Source: Paenibacillus sp. Root444D2 | GTDB taxonomy: Bacteria; Bacillota; Bacilli; Paenibacillales; NBRC-103111 | DNA length: 55,770 nucleotides | Reading direction: 5' to 3' | NCBI RefSeq assembly: GCF_001426375.1 | Contig: NZ_LMEO01000026.1 | Coordinates: 1 to 55,770, forward strand | Part shown: positions 36,347 to 44,727 of the stretch, one piece after another | Layout: each line of letters starts with the position of its first letter | Position numbering within the stretch: position 1 is the first letter of the stretch | Position numbers and translations under genes: made by a program | The notes under the pieces: model-generated | Databases searched by the model: none | What the model saw: the letters and a program-made list of their open reading frames with translations, nothing else | What the model was told of the DNA's origin: nothing

Positions 36347-38085
36347 TTGTCATCACCCCCTTCAAGACGTTTGATCCACATCACTTGGTAAGGCGCTAAA
36401 GTGAGTTGCAGCGAATCTTCGATGTGGATATTTTGCTCAGAAATCAAGTCAAAAACCATTTCCCCGTGCTTCCAGCCTGTCTGTAAAGCCGCGAAGTCTT
36501 GCTGTACTGTTTCATTTGTAATATTCACGATGGCGAGCAACTCTCCGTTTTGCGACGCTGTACGAAGCAAAGCGAAGAGCTGGCTGTCACTCGTCAGAAT
36601 GCGTTGAGAAGCATTCGGATGAAAGCTTGGTTGCATTACCCGAATCTGAATAAGCTTTCTAAGTGCTTGGAAAACTTGCTCCCGCAGTGAACCTTCTGTA
36701 TCCAACTCCAGCTGCAATTGATCATGTAGCAACTGCTCTCGGTTAATCGAACGGTAACGCCCTGTTGCCTTCACACCTTCTTGATCGTTTTGAGATCCCA
36801 ACAAACTATGAACATAGATCGCTGGCATGCCCATGAAAGACAAGAGAATGGAGTGAGCCGCGACAACGCGTTTGACCTTTAGCGCAATAGCTTCATCCGG
36901 ATGAGATAAGGCATTTAAGTAGTTGATATTTAACTCATAAGGACTCTTCGTTCCGTCACCATTGTTTTTGTAAGAGACAAATCCGCCATGTTCCTGCACC
37001 TTTAAAGCCATGGTGTTTACTTCTTCCTTGCTCAAGATTCCTTCCACTGGACGTACGCCAATGCCATCATGCGAAGCTAGGAAGTTGAAAAACGATGTCT
37101 CTTGTGTGGTCGATCCGAGTGAATCAGCCCATGCCTGAAGCTTACTGCTGTTCCCTGTATGCAGTGTATGCAATGTGAGCGGCGGCAATGGGAATTGATA
37201 CACCATGTGCGCTTCATTCGAGCCATTGCCGAAGTAACTGATATTGTCATGATGCGGCACGTTCGTCTCCGTAATGATCACGATGTCAGGTACCGCTGTT
37301 TCCAACACCTCACGAATCACCTGTACAATCGCATGCGTTTCTTCTAGATGCATACATGTTGTCCCAAGCTTCTTCCACATAAACCCGATCGCATCCAACC
37401 GAAGGTAACGAGCCCCGCGTGCTGCATACATAAGCAGAATTTCTACGATTTCAAGCAGTACTTTCTCGCTGGCAAAATTCAAATCGATTTGATCATCGCT
37501 GAAGGTTGTCCATATGTGCTTCTCTCCCGCAGGTGTTTGGAACTTGGTCAGCAATGGCAAAGCACGCGGGCGTGTAACACTGCTGTAATCCGCATCTGGA
37601 TCCGCTTCAACGAAATAATTCGCATAGTCTGGATTACCCAACAGATATTGTTGGAACCAGTCACTGTGCTGTGAGATATGGTTGATGACTCCGTCGAACA
37701 TTAAATCAAAGTCATGTGACAATGCCGTAACATCATCCCAATTGCCCAGCTGTGGGTTAACTTCACGATAATCGATAACTGAAAAGCCATCGTCAGAAGA
37801 ATAGGGATAGAACGGAAGAATATGAACAGATGACAACATGCCTTGGCAATTTCGAAGCAAAAACTTGCGCAGTGACTGCAGCGGTGTCTCATCTTCGCTT
37901 CGGATGGAATCACCGTAAGTGATGAGCATGACATCCTTTTCCGATACCCAACGCTTATCCTTCGTCTTCTGTAAAGCGTATCTGTCTAGCATCTGTTTGA
38001 TTTGTTCAAGAATAGCAGGAGCCTTCTCATTGCCATATATGATGTTAAGTTTCTCTAGTAGTGCATGGGATTGGTCAATTGCCAT
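36343..38085 (-). CDS. GH13_18 sucrose-phosphorylase-like enzyme, probable glucosylglycerate phosphorylase
   Basis: About 580 residues, a GH13 barrel without signal peptide. Catalytic signatures: RLDAIGF (nucleophile Asp, about 230), IITETNVPH (acid/base Glu, about 272) and SHDGIG (about 338). The subfamily includes sucrose, sucrose-6-phosphate and glucosylglycerate phosphorylases. The directly overlapping glycerate kinase gene favours glucosylglycerate: phosphate would give glucose-1-phosphate plus glycerate. ATG 38085 has AAAGGTGG 11 nt upstream; an in-frame GTG at 38100 is the alternative. The 100-bp gap to the CdaR gene may contain a promoter but shows no terminator. Confidence 0.88.
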   Translation of the reverse strand: MAIDQSHALLEKLNIIYGNEKAPAILEQIKQMLDRYALQKTKDKRWVSEKDVMLITYGDSIRSEDETPLQSLRKFLLRNCQGMLSSVHILPFYPYSSDDGFSVIDYREVNPQLGNWDDVTALSHDFDLMFDGVINHISQHSDWFQQYLLGNPDYANYFVEADPDADYSSVTRPRALPLLTKFQTPAGEKHIWTTFSDDQIDLNFASEKVLLEIVEILLMYAARGARYLRLDAIGFMWKKLGTTCMHLEETHAIVQVIREVLETAVPDIVIITETNVPHHDNISYFGNGSNEAHMVYQFPLPPLTLHTLHTGNSSKLQAWADSLGSTTQETSFFNFLASHDGIGVRPVEGILSKEEVNTMALKVQEHGGFVSYKNNGDGTKSPYELNINYLNALSHPDEAIALKVKRVVAAHSILLSFMGMPAIYVHSLLGSQNDQEGVKATGRYRSINREQLLHDQLQLELDTEGSLREQVFQALRKLIQIRVMQPSFHPNASQRILTSDSQLFALLRTASQNGELLAIVNITNETVQQDFAALQTGWKHGEMVFDLISEQNIHIEDSLQLTLAPYQVMWIKRLEGGDDK

Positions 38086-38186
38086 TCGCTGTAAAACCAC
38101 CTTTACTCTCTGGTATACCTAAATCGTAACAGGTTCTGTAAGCGCATAACATATTACACGTACCAATCATTCACTCCGTATTCGCT

Positions 38187-39389
38187 CTAATTATTGTTAC
38201 CTGTACCAAGACCTGTACCAGGAGAAGAGGCTTTATTGGCTGGATGAAAATAGATGGCTAAATAAAGCAACACCGCTTCCTCGAATACACGGGGATCGTA
38301 CCCGGTTATTTCCTTTATCTTGATCAACCTATATTGAAGAGTGTTCTTATGAATAAACAGCCTATCGGCCGTCTTATTGATCGATTGATTGCAAGCAAAA
38401 AATATACTCAGCGTTTCAATGATTTCTTTGGGATCCGAAAAAGCCGCTGCATTCAACGTTTTCCGCACAAAATCATGGCTGCTTTCCACGGGTACACTAT
38501 CTAACAGCATTTCCAGCCGGAGATCGTCATAAAATAAGAGGCTCCATTCATCCGATGATCCCGCGTAAGATTCGGCTTTTTCTGATTCCAAATAGGAAAG
38601 CGGTATCCCTCGAATGAAATCATAATATCCCCCGACACCCACTTTAATCGTGTAATTCTCAGATTTAGGAAACTGTCTAAGAATATATTGGATTTTATGT
38701 GAGACGACATCTTTTCTTGTTTCTTCACTGGAACCTTGACATGTCAGGAGCAGGGCAAATTTCATGAACCCAACTGGAATGATGACATCTTGGTCATTAA
38801 ATTTTACGGCTTCTTGCAGATATCCTTTATAGCGATTTTGCTCTTTTTGCAGATTGTAAGACGTCCCCTCTTTTTGAATATCGATGTTGTAATGAATATG
38901 GACAGTGATGACGACACGCGGCAAATTAACGTTAAGTCCAATCATCCACCCCCTTGAGGAGAGGACTTTATCTTCTTTCCATCTCCCCTCCAACCAATCA
39001 CGAATAAAGACCTCTTTCGACTGATTAATGATTTCGTTTTGCTCATCGATGAGTTGTTCCTTGATCAAAATCTCTGTCATCTTGCGGATAATCTCTGCCA
39101 TCTTCAATACTTCCGGCTCAGTAGCCGTAATGCCAATTACACCGATAACGCGATTCTCAAAATAAACAGGCAAATTGATGCCGGCTTTGGATCCCGCAAA
39201 TTGATTATCTTTGACTAATAGCTTTTTTTTCGTTTTTAAAACGACCAGAGCTCCCTCATGGACTAAACCGATACGAGATTGATCCGTACTCGCGATAATA
39301 ATCCCTTCATCATTCATAAAGTTAATATTTCGGTCAATAATTTTGGAAAGCTCTTTCACGATATATTGCGATTTTTCACTCGAGATCAT
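38187..39389 (-). CDS. CdaR/PucR-type transcriptional regulator
   Basis: 400 residues. The N-terminal sugar-diacid recognition domain (about 5-130, GIIIASTDQSRIGLVHEGAL) is followed by a GGDEF-like middle region and a C-terminal PucR-type helix-turn-helix (NKTADRLFIHKNTLQYRL, about 340-360). In other bacteria CdaR activates glycerate/glucarate genes and responds to glycerate or sugar diacids. Sitting between the ROK kinase and the phosphorylase-glycerate kinase genes, it is the natural sensor of glycerate released by the pathway. It ends in a Gly/Pro/Asn-rich tail. Confidence 0.88.
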   Translation of the reverse strand: MISSEKSQYIVKELSKIIDRNINFMNDEGIIIASTDQSRIGLVHEGALVVLKTKKKLLVKDNQFAGSKAGINLPVYFENRVIGVIGITATEPEVLKMAEIIRKMTEILIKEQLIDEQNEIINQSKEVFIRDWLEGRWKEDKVLSSRGWMIGLNVNLPRVVITVHIHYNIDIQKEGTSYNLQKEQNRYKGYLQEAVKFNDQDVIIPVGFMKFALLLTCQGSSEETRKDVVSHKIQYILRQFPKSENYTIKVGVGGYYDFIRGIPLSYLESEKAESYAGSSDEWSLLFYDDLRLEMLLDSVPVESSHDFVRKTLNAAAFSDPKEIIETLSIFFACNQSINKTADRLFIHKNTLQYRLIKIKEITGYDPRVFEEAVLLYLAIYFHPANKASSPGTGLGTGNNN

Positions 39390-39401
39390 TGGAATCAGCT
39401 C

Positions 39402-40337
39402 CTAATGCTCTTGCAACAGATGATAAATGCCCATGAGCGTACTCCGTAAGGTATCATGACTAACGACCACAGAGGCATGTATCTCTTTATGAATTAATTG
39501 ACGTCGAAAACTTGGGATAAAAAGCTCACCACTTTTGGAAATTTGACCACCTAGCACAATAACGTCGGGGTTAAAAGTCTTCAACACGGTTGCTAATGCC
39601 TCTTCAATTCGCTCGCCAAACGTGTCGAACAGTTGCTGAATTGAGGGTTCTCCGGCACGTGCGGATTCGGCTAACTCCTTGACATCCCGGCCATCCAGGT
39701 TAATTCCTTGTTCTGATGCAAGCGCAAGCAACCCGCGCCGCGAGATATAATCATCAGCGATACTGGAACGGTATGGGATCGCATATACCCAACCGCCCGC
39801 TGGAACATCATCTCGCTGTATAATTAACTTACCTGACTCCACAAACCCCGATCCGATTCCAGTTCCAAGGGTAAGACAAACGGCCTTCCTAAAGGTTGCG
39901 GCTTGCCCAAAATGGGCTTCTCCAATCGCAAAAAGTGAAGCATCATTCTCAAAACGAAGCAAGAATTCGGGCATGATTCTATCTTTTAATCGCGTGTCCA
40001 ACAGCATCATCTTCTGCAGCTGTTCACCAACCTGCATCCCGTATAAGGCATCGAATTTATTCAAGCCTTGAATATAGCTAATCCCCTGCTCATAATCGAA
40101 CGGGCCGGGAAAGGCATAACCTATCCCAGCAATCCGTTTTTGGCCTTCAGGATCTGCTAATCCCAGCAGGTCTACAGCCATTTGTAAAAAATGATCAAAG
40201 ATGTTCACTGCAGACTCGTTCGCTTTGGACGGATACTCCGAAATCGTGTGTTCAATAATCCGTCCCGAGCTATCAATTACTCCTGCTTTAATGGAAGTGC
40301 CGCCAACATCGAAAGCTAAATAAATCCCTTCCTGCAT
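39402..40337 (-). CDS. ROK-family sugar kinase (glucokinase-like)
   Basis: 311 residues from ATG 40337, chosen because GGAGGG lies 7 nt upstream; the long extension from 40628 overlaps manA. The phosphate-binding FDVGGTSIKAG (about 9-19), FENDASLFAIGE and TLGTGIGSG motifs identify the ROK/hexokinase fold. The usual ROK zinc motif (CxCGxxGCxE) is absent, replaced around AGGWVYAIPYRS, so it belongs to a zinc-less branch. Probable role: phosphorylating glucose or mannose released from the imported glycoside. It lies between manA (28 bp) and the CdaR gene. Confidence 0.85.
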   Translation of the reverse strand: MQEGIYLAFDVGGTSIKAGVIDSSGRIIEHTISEYPSKANESAVNIFDHFLQMAVDLLGLADPEGQKRIAGIGYAFPGPFDYEQGISYIQGLNKFDALYGMQVGEQLQKMMLLDTRLKDRIMPEFLLRFENDASLFAIGEAHFGQAATFRKAVCLTLGTGIGSGFVESGKLIIQRDDVPAGGWVYAIPYRSSIADDYISRRGLLALASEQGINLDGRDVKELAESARAGEPSIQQLFDTFGERIEEALATVLKTFNPDVIVLGGQISKSGELFIPSFRRQLIHKEIHASVVVSHDTLRSTLMGIYHLLQEH

Positions 40338-40365
40338 ACTATTTCCCTCCATCTGAACCTGTATG

Positions 40366-42108
40366 TCATCCTTTGACAAAAGCCTTAATCGTTGCGATCG
40401 TCTTACCGATACTTGGGCCAGCAGGTTTAATAACGTATTGCCCAACCGATGCCGGTATAATAAACGTCTCCGCATAATGAATAATGAAAGGTTCAAACAA
40501 GCCTTCAGGACTTTCCACGACAGCCTCATCGCCCTCAACAAGATTAAGTACATGAACACTGCCATTGCCTTCATGCAGCACTGGCTCTGAGAACCAGTGT
40601 CGGCGTGTTTCGATAAATTCGAACTCATGAAGACCTGTGCGCTCTTCTCGCCAGCCTTCTCCCTCGGCTACCGGTTCTACTCTACCTACTAATTCTTTCT
40701 CGGTCCAAGCTGTCGTACGATCCCATTGAATAACTTTCTCCCCATGTTCAATATGAACAGGACGCGGCTTGCCATCTAGACCTACGCGATCCCAGTCCCA
40801 CAGTTTAAACGTGAAAATGTAAGGCGTCGCACTAATTTCGAGCACCATACAATCACTGCCTGAGCAATGCACCGTACCGGCAGGAATCAAGAAATGATCA
40901 TGCTTCACAGCTGGAAATATATTGACATATTGTTCGGCTGGGAAGGGTACGCCTTGCTCCGCTTTCCGTAAGTCTTCGATCATCTGCTCGGGCACTACAT
41001 CATCTTTGAGGCCTAAATAAACTTCAGCCCCAGGCTTGGCATCCAAAATATAATAACTCTCGTCCTGTGTATAAGACATTCCGAATTGATTGCGAATATA
41101 ATCGGTTGTTGGATGTACTTGTAAGCTTAAATGCTGACCACCAACAGTATCGAGGAAGTCGAATCGGATCGGAAACTCCGCGCCGAATCTGGCATAAACC
41201 CGCTCCCCAAGTAGCGACTTTGGTTGTAAGAATACGAGGTTAATCGCTGGCACATCCAATTGAATCGAACCGAAGTCCAGACATAAACTGTTTTCTTCTG
41301 GCACGCCATCGAAGCCCCACGCATACGGATGCTCTTTGGGTTCCAAAGACATCTTCTCCTCAAGCCAAGTGCCGCCCCAAACACCAGGATCAAAATAAGG
41401 GACAAGTCTGAAGGGTCTGCGAGCTATTTGCTCCATACCATCTAGCAGGGATTCCCATGAAACAAGCTTCGGATCGTCCTTCACGTTCGTGTCGAGATAA
41501 TAGTCGATGTGTTGAAACAGCGACCGCTTCAGTCGATCCGCCATGCGCCATTCGTAGAAATATCCCCGCTTGTATTTACGCAGCATATCTTCATTTTCGT
41601 TATGAGCAAGCCAATTACCAAATTCCTTTGAACGGTAGCGAAGCTGTATTTCCCATCGTGTTATATCTGCATATACAATTAAATCGCCTTTGGAGACAAG
41701 TGAGGCACCGAAACCAATCAGAATGACAGTCCCTTCTGACACCGCATCCACTTGCTCTTTAAGTTTTGCCAATTTCAATGGGTCATACAAATCTTCGATA
41801 TGAAAAGGAGACATGTATCCGAATACCCGGTCATCCGTTAGATAACGTTCCAACATGCTCTCCATCTCAGCTGCGTCCATAGTAGCTGCTTCCACGTCGA
41901 TTACGACTGAGGGCTGAAGGTAAGGTTGAAGCCCTTCTAGAATCTCTTGCTTTCGGACACCTGGATAACATTCAATAACAATTACTTCTTTCTGCTTTTT
42001 GTGCAAACGAGCATTCAGAACCTCACCAATATCCATGTAACCTCGTCGTGCCTCTTGCTCGTGCCCTTGAATTAGAATCGATGGTTTCTTGTTGTATGTA
42101 ATCGTCAT
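40366..42108 (-). CDS. manA: Phosphomannose isomerase (class I, cupin) with N-terminal kinase-like domain
   Basis: 580 residues, far longer than the usual 315-residue ManA. The C-terminal two thirds (about 240-580) is the cupin isomerase with zinc ligands suggested by LSLQVHP (about 330), ESYYIL and AGTVHCSG (about 412); it interconverts mannose-6-phosphate and fructose-6-phosphate. Residues 1-235 form a separate alpha/beta domain resembling uridine-kinase-like NTPases but with a degenerate P-loop (ECYPGVRKQEI). It may be regulatory or inactive. First gene of the 14-kb operon; ATG preceded by GGAGGT and three TAACATA direct repeats. Confidence 0.85.
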   Translation of the reverse strand: MTITYNKKPSILIQGHEQEARRGYMDIGEVLNARLHKKQKEVIVIECYPGVRKQEILEGLQPYLQPSVVIDVEAATMDAAEMESMLERYLTDDRVFGYMSPFHIEDLYDPLKLAKLKEQVDAVSEGTVILIGFGASLVSKGDLIVYADITRWEIQLRYRSKEFGNWLAHNENEDMLRKYKRGYFYEWRMADRLKRSLFQHIDYYLDTNVKDDPKLVSWESLLDGMEQIARRPFRLVPYFDPGVWGGTWLEEKMSLEPKEHPYAWGFDGVPEENSLCLDFGSIQLDVPAINLVFLQPKSLLGERVYARFGAEFPIRFDFLDTVGGQHLSLQVHPTTDYIRNQFGMSYTQDESYYILDAKPGAEVYLGLKDDVVPEQMIEDLRKAEQGVPFPAEQYVNIFPAVKHDHFLIPAGTVHCSGSDCMVLEISATPYIFTFKLWDWDRVGLDGKPRPVHIEHGEKVIQWDRTTAWTEKELVGRVEPVAEGEGWREERTGLHEFEFIETRRHWFSEPVLHEGNGSVHVLNLVEGDEAVVESPEGLFEPFIIHYAETFIIPASVGQYVIKPAGPSIGKTIATIKAFVKG

Positions 42109-42140
42109 GAATGGTTACCTCCATTTAATTTATCATAATA

Positions 42141-42168
42141 TAACATAAGATAACATAAACTAACATGT
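42141..42168. promoter_or_regulatory. Three 10-bp direct repeats, probable DeoR-type operator of the sugar operon
   Basis: TAACATAAGA, TAACATAAAC and TAACATGTTC start at 42141, 42151 and 42161, an exact one-helical-turn period, 33 bp upstream of the manA ATG. A related ATAACATAACACAACA lies upstream of the DeoR gene. Shared sites in front of regulator and operon point to DeoR control. Confidence 0.65.
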
Positions 42169-42175
42169 TCGACCA

Positions 42176-42214
42176 CAAAAAAATCTCCTTGTAACTGATT
42201 AGCTACAAAGAGAT
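42176..42214 (-). terminator. Terminator between the DeoR gene and manA
   Basis: ATCTCTTTGTA / TACAAGGAGAT stem with a 10-nt loop and a seven-T tail on the minus strand, 15 bp after the DeoR stop. It separates the regulator transcript from the manA operon. Confidence 0.8.
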
Positions 42215-42228
42215 CGATGCTTAACCTG

Positions 42229-42993
42229 TTAGACCACGTGTAATTCAACGTCTGCTAACTCACACGCTTCACGTACTTGTTCATTCACTCCGGCATCGGT
42301 AATCAGCACCGACACTTCATTTAACTGAGCTACCGTGGCGAACGATCGGCTGCCGATTTTGGAGGAATCCAGCAACATGATCGTTCTTGTCGCCGATTGA
42401 ATCATGGTTTTCTTGACTTGTGTATCCATCATATTCGGATCTGTAAATCCTGCTTCTATTGTAAAACTAAGTGACGACAGAAACGCTGTGCGCGCGTGAT
42501 ACTGTGAGAAAAAAGCTTCTGCCACTGGACCCACAAATGTGCCTGAAGGTTCTCGCAATACACCCCCACAACATAAGACCGTATGCGTTCCTGCCACATC
42601 CCTTAACTGCTGGAGGGCATCCATTCCGTTGGTCATCAGTGTCAAATGAGCGTGCTTGAGATACGCGGCCATTCTGGACACCGTCGTCCCTCCCTCCACA
42701 ATAAGGACATCCCCATCGGATACAAACCGCTCTGCGGCATAGGCTGCGAGCCTTTCCTTCACTTCAGGATTCCGCGATTGCTTCTCCGGCAGCGCGGGCT
42801 CTCCAATAAGCTTATCTATGTATATTGCTCCACCATGAGACCGCGCGACCAACCCTTGTTGCTCTAGAAGCTCAAGGTCACGTCGAATCGTCATCTCCGA
42901 TACGCCAAATTGTATACTAAAATCCTTAATCGAAGCGCCTCCATGGTGAGCCAAATATTCGCTGATAACTTGCCTTCTTTGGATAGGTAACAC
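42229..42993 (-). CDS. DeoR-family transcriptional regulator
   Basis: 254 residues from GTG 42993, which has GAGGTG 7 nt upstream; the frame opens further upstream without a ribosome site. The N-terminal DeoR helix-turn-helix is plain (IKDFSIQFGVSEMTIRRDLE, then GLVARSHGGA). The rest is the DeoR-type sugar-phosphate isomerase-like effector domain (VEGGTTVSRMA, TNGMDAL, TVLCCGG). These regulators usually repress sugar operons and release on binding a sugar phosphate. It probably controls the manA operon and itself through TAACATA repeats. Confidence 0.9.
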   Translation of the reverse strand: MLPIQRRQVISEYLAHHGGASIKDFSIQFGVSEMTIRRDLELLEQQGLVARSHGGAIYIDKLIGEPALPEKQSRNPEVKERLAAYAAERFVSDGDVLIVEGGTTVSRMAAYLKHAHLTLMTNGMDALQQLRDVAGTHTVLCCGGVLREPSGTFVGPVAEAFFSQYHARTAFLSSLSFTIEAGFTDPNMMDTQVKKTMIQSATRTIMLLDSSKIGSRSFATVAQLNEVSVLITDAGVNEQVREACELADVELHVV

Positions 42994-43033
42994 AATCGAA
43001 CACCTCATTGAATAAATTGTATGCAATTATCAC

Positions 43034-43049
43034 ATAACATAACACAACA
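43034..43049. promoter_or_regulatory. Operator candidate upstream of the DeoR gene
   Basis: ATAACATAACACAACA repeats the TAACA motif three times, about 40 bp upstream of the GTG start. It matches the repeats in front of manA and suggests autoregulation. Confidence 0.5.
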
Positions 43050-43283
43050 AGAGGTTTTCGTAAAATGAAAATTATAAATGAGCCTGACGTTAATGTAGCA
43101 TTATCGGATACCTTTAAATGCTGAAGTCCTGCTTGTAAATTAATCTTGATTGGGATCCCAGCATTCTTTAATTGACTGACAAACTGAATTCCAACTCACA
43201 TTTCTTCTGTATAATTATTTGACGCTTAGCATTAATTCCTTATGATGTTTTGTCGTTATAATGCATCAGTTTATAAAAGTCAA

Positions 43284-43463
43284 CTATTCTTCTTTTATCC
43301 AGCCTTCATTAAGCCATTCGTACAGTCTTGGAGAGGTTGCACCCGGCAAACCACCAACAACTTTTAACGATTCAACATTTTCGCTAGTTATCAATTTTGA
43401 TACGGATTGAACAGTCAGATCCTGTCGGCTTTTCTTCCTGGAATCGTAATAACACCCACCCAA
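43284..43463 (-). CDS. Small hypothetical protein or 5'-truncated fragment (59 aa)
   Basis: TTG 43463 with AAAGGA 9 nt upstream opens 59 codons ending TAG at 43284 (CYYDSRKKSRQDLTVQSV, LPGATSPRLYEWLNEGW). The same frame stays open a little further upstream until a TAG inside repeat copy 10, so this may be the 3' part of a longer gene cut by the repeat. Upstream to 43640 only the repeat is visible. In 43070-43200 another minus-strand coding-like stretch (FVSQLKNAGIPIKINLQAG) lacks a start. Function unknown. Confidence 0.4.
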   Translation of the reverse strand: MGGCYYDSRKKSRQDLTVQSVSKLITSENVESLKVVGGLPGATSPRLYEWLNEGWIKEE

Positions 43464-43490
43464 AGCAATAATTTCCTTTATTGCAGCCCT

Positions 43491-43560
43491 CTAGCGTAAG
43501 AAACAGAGCAGCTCCCATAGCAAGCTGCTTTTTTGTTCAGTTCTACTAACGTTCCTCGTT
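43491..43560 (+). repeat. Divergent repeat copy 10, terminator-like
   Basis: CTAGCGTAAG, hairpin AGCAGCT / AGCTGCT (43507-43529) followed by TTTTTTG, then CAGTTCTACTAACGTTCCTCGTT. The layout matches the repeat family with a different stem sequence, and with a U-tract it should work as a plus-strand terminator. Confidence 0.5.
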
Positions 43561-43639
43561 TTACCTATTACGCAAATATATATACTTTTTGCTGCTAAAG
43601 TCCGTTTCTTAAATAAGCTCAAAATGATTATTAATTACA

Positions 43640-43987
43640 TTATCTATCGTTCATTGTAGTAATCAAAGTAATCTTATCGTTAATTTCTGAACGTAAGAAT
43701 GATTTTGCATCTTCCGTTCCGGTTAATTGAAGGGAAACCGGCTTATCTTCGCTACTTGCTATCACCGTAAAAGTTAAAAACGGACAGCATTTTCTCTCTA
43801 GACTAATCCAATCATACAGAAGGCGAAGCGTATCCGAGTCGCCCGGAAATTGATATTGAAAACCAGTTTCAATCTCCATTACAGCTATCCTTCTTTTTTC
43901 TAATTCGCCAAAAGCGTCCTTGTAATCTATACGCTCTTCTTTCGTAAAAACGGTATGGCAGCAAGCAACCGGCACTTCATTTTTCAT
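43640..43987 (-). CDS. Cys-pair protein of a mercury-type cluster, hypothetical
   Basis: About 115 residues from ATG 43987, with GAAGGAG 8 nt upstream; the frame extends to 44011 without need. Two vicinal cysteine pairs are visible (VACCHTVF near the start, RKCCPFLTF in the middle). Similar proteins accompany merR in Gram-positive mercury operons, as far as I recall, without defined function. It is 4 bp downstream of the MerF-like gene, so co-transcribed and presumably under the same MerR promoter. Confidence 0.6.
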   Translation of the reverse strand: MKNEVPVACCHTVFTKEERIDYKDAFGELEKRRIAVMEIETGFQYQFPGDSDTLRLLYDWISLERKCCPFLTFTVIASSEDKPVSLQLTGTEDAKSFLRSEINDKITLITTMNDR

Positions 43988-43991
43988 ACGC

Positions 43992-44241
43992 TTAGCTCCT
44001 TCCACTTGCACAAGACTTGCAGCTGCAACCTGGCTTCATGCAAGATGTTCCATTTGCCTTTCGGCGCTGATAAACAACAACTGCCACCGTAATAAGAACA
44101 AGAGCTAATATCACAATCACCACTGGATTTAAAAAGAAAGAAGATATGCCAAGAACAGCCACACCGCCAAGCAAAGGCAATGCACAACAAAGCGCATGCT
44201 CCAAGAATGCTAAGCCCCGCTAACCATTCACTTTTTTTCAT
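43992..44241 (-). pseudogene. MerF/MerT-like small membrane protein, frameshifted
   Basis: From ATG 44241 the frame begins KKSEWLAGLSILG, then loses sense. The next frame continues with HALCCALPLLGGVAVLG, a second hydrophobic helix and a Cys-rich tail (CMKPGCSCKSCASG) to the stop at 43992. One base gained or two lost near 44195-44200 explains it. Joined, it is about 83 residues with two helices and a CC pair, like mercuric ion transporters. A downstream TTG (44204) could still start a 70-residue protein. Metal uptake or export is inferred. Confidence 0.6.
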
Positions 44242-44273
44242 TTACGCCACCACCTCATTAATATTATAATTAC

Positions 44274-44304
44274 ATCATAATACTTAAAGCTAACTTTAAG
44301 TCAA
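44274..44304 (-). promoter_or_regulatory. MerR-type promoter with 19-bp spacer and operator
   Basis: Minus strand TTGACT (44304-44299) and TATGAT (44279-44274) are 19 bp apart. The palindrome ACTTAAAG-ctaa-CTTTAAGT (44282-44301) fills the spacer. This is the standard architecture of a MerR-activated promoter and would drive the MerF-like gene and its neighbour. Confidence 0.85.
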
Positions 44305-44319
44305 GTGAGGTGCATACAA

Positions 44320-44715
44320 ATGTCTGAACTTAGTATTGGTCAACTAGCAGCTAAAGCAGATGTGAATCCATCGACCCTTCGATATTATGAATCCATTGGA
44401 CTGCTGCCAAATACAGACCGTAAAAATGGTCAACGTCGCTATTCCGAGAGCCTTCTGGAGCGAATTACATTTATTAAAATAGCACAGCATACCGGGTTTA
44501 CGATTCCAGAAATTGCGGTTTTACTTGAAGGATTCGAAACAATCCCTACATCGGATAGATGGGAAGAAATGGCGAGAGAAAAACGCGCTCAGCTTGAAGA
44601 GAAAAAGAAACAAATCAATTCGATGATTCAAATTTTAGACGATGGCTTAAAATGCAAATGCCTCACCTGGTCTGAATGCTTTGATAAAATAAAAACCACC
44701 GGAACTTGTTCATAG
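44320..44715 (+). CDS. MerR-family regulator with cysteine-rich C-terminus
   Basis: 131 residues from ATG 44320 (GAGGTG 7 nt upstream). The N-terminal winged helix (LSIGQLAAKADVNPSTLRYY, ESIGLLP) is followed by a dimerisation helix and a C-terminal CKCLTWSEC with a last Cys near the end. This recalls the ligand site of SoxR/metal-sensing MerR proteins, but lacks the first cysteine of the SoxR iron-sulphur cluster. It is divergent from the MerF-like pair and probably activates it in response to a thiophilic metal. Confidence 0.88.
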   Translation: MSELSIGQLAAKADVNPSTLRYYESIGLLPNTDRKNGQRRYSESLLERITFIKIAQHTGFTIPEIAVLLEGFETIPTSDRWEEMAREKRAQLEEKKKQINSMIQILDDGLKCKCLTWSECFDKIKTTGTCS

Positions 44716-44727
44716 CGAGAGGAGTAA

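Noticed and set aside
38132..38147. cre-like TGTAAGCGCATAACA upstream of the phosphorylase gene
   Set aside because: It is one base longer than the 14-bp cre core, so the two half-sites are out of register; kept only as a weak possibility.
39402..40628. 408-residue version of the ROK kinase
   Set aside because: The extra 97 residues lie over the 3' end of manA in another frame and have no ribosome site; ATG 40337 with GGAGGG is the sensible start.
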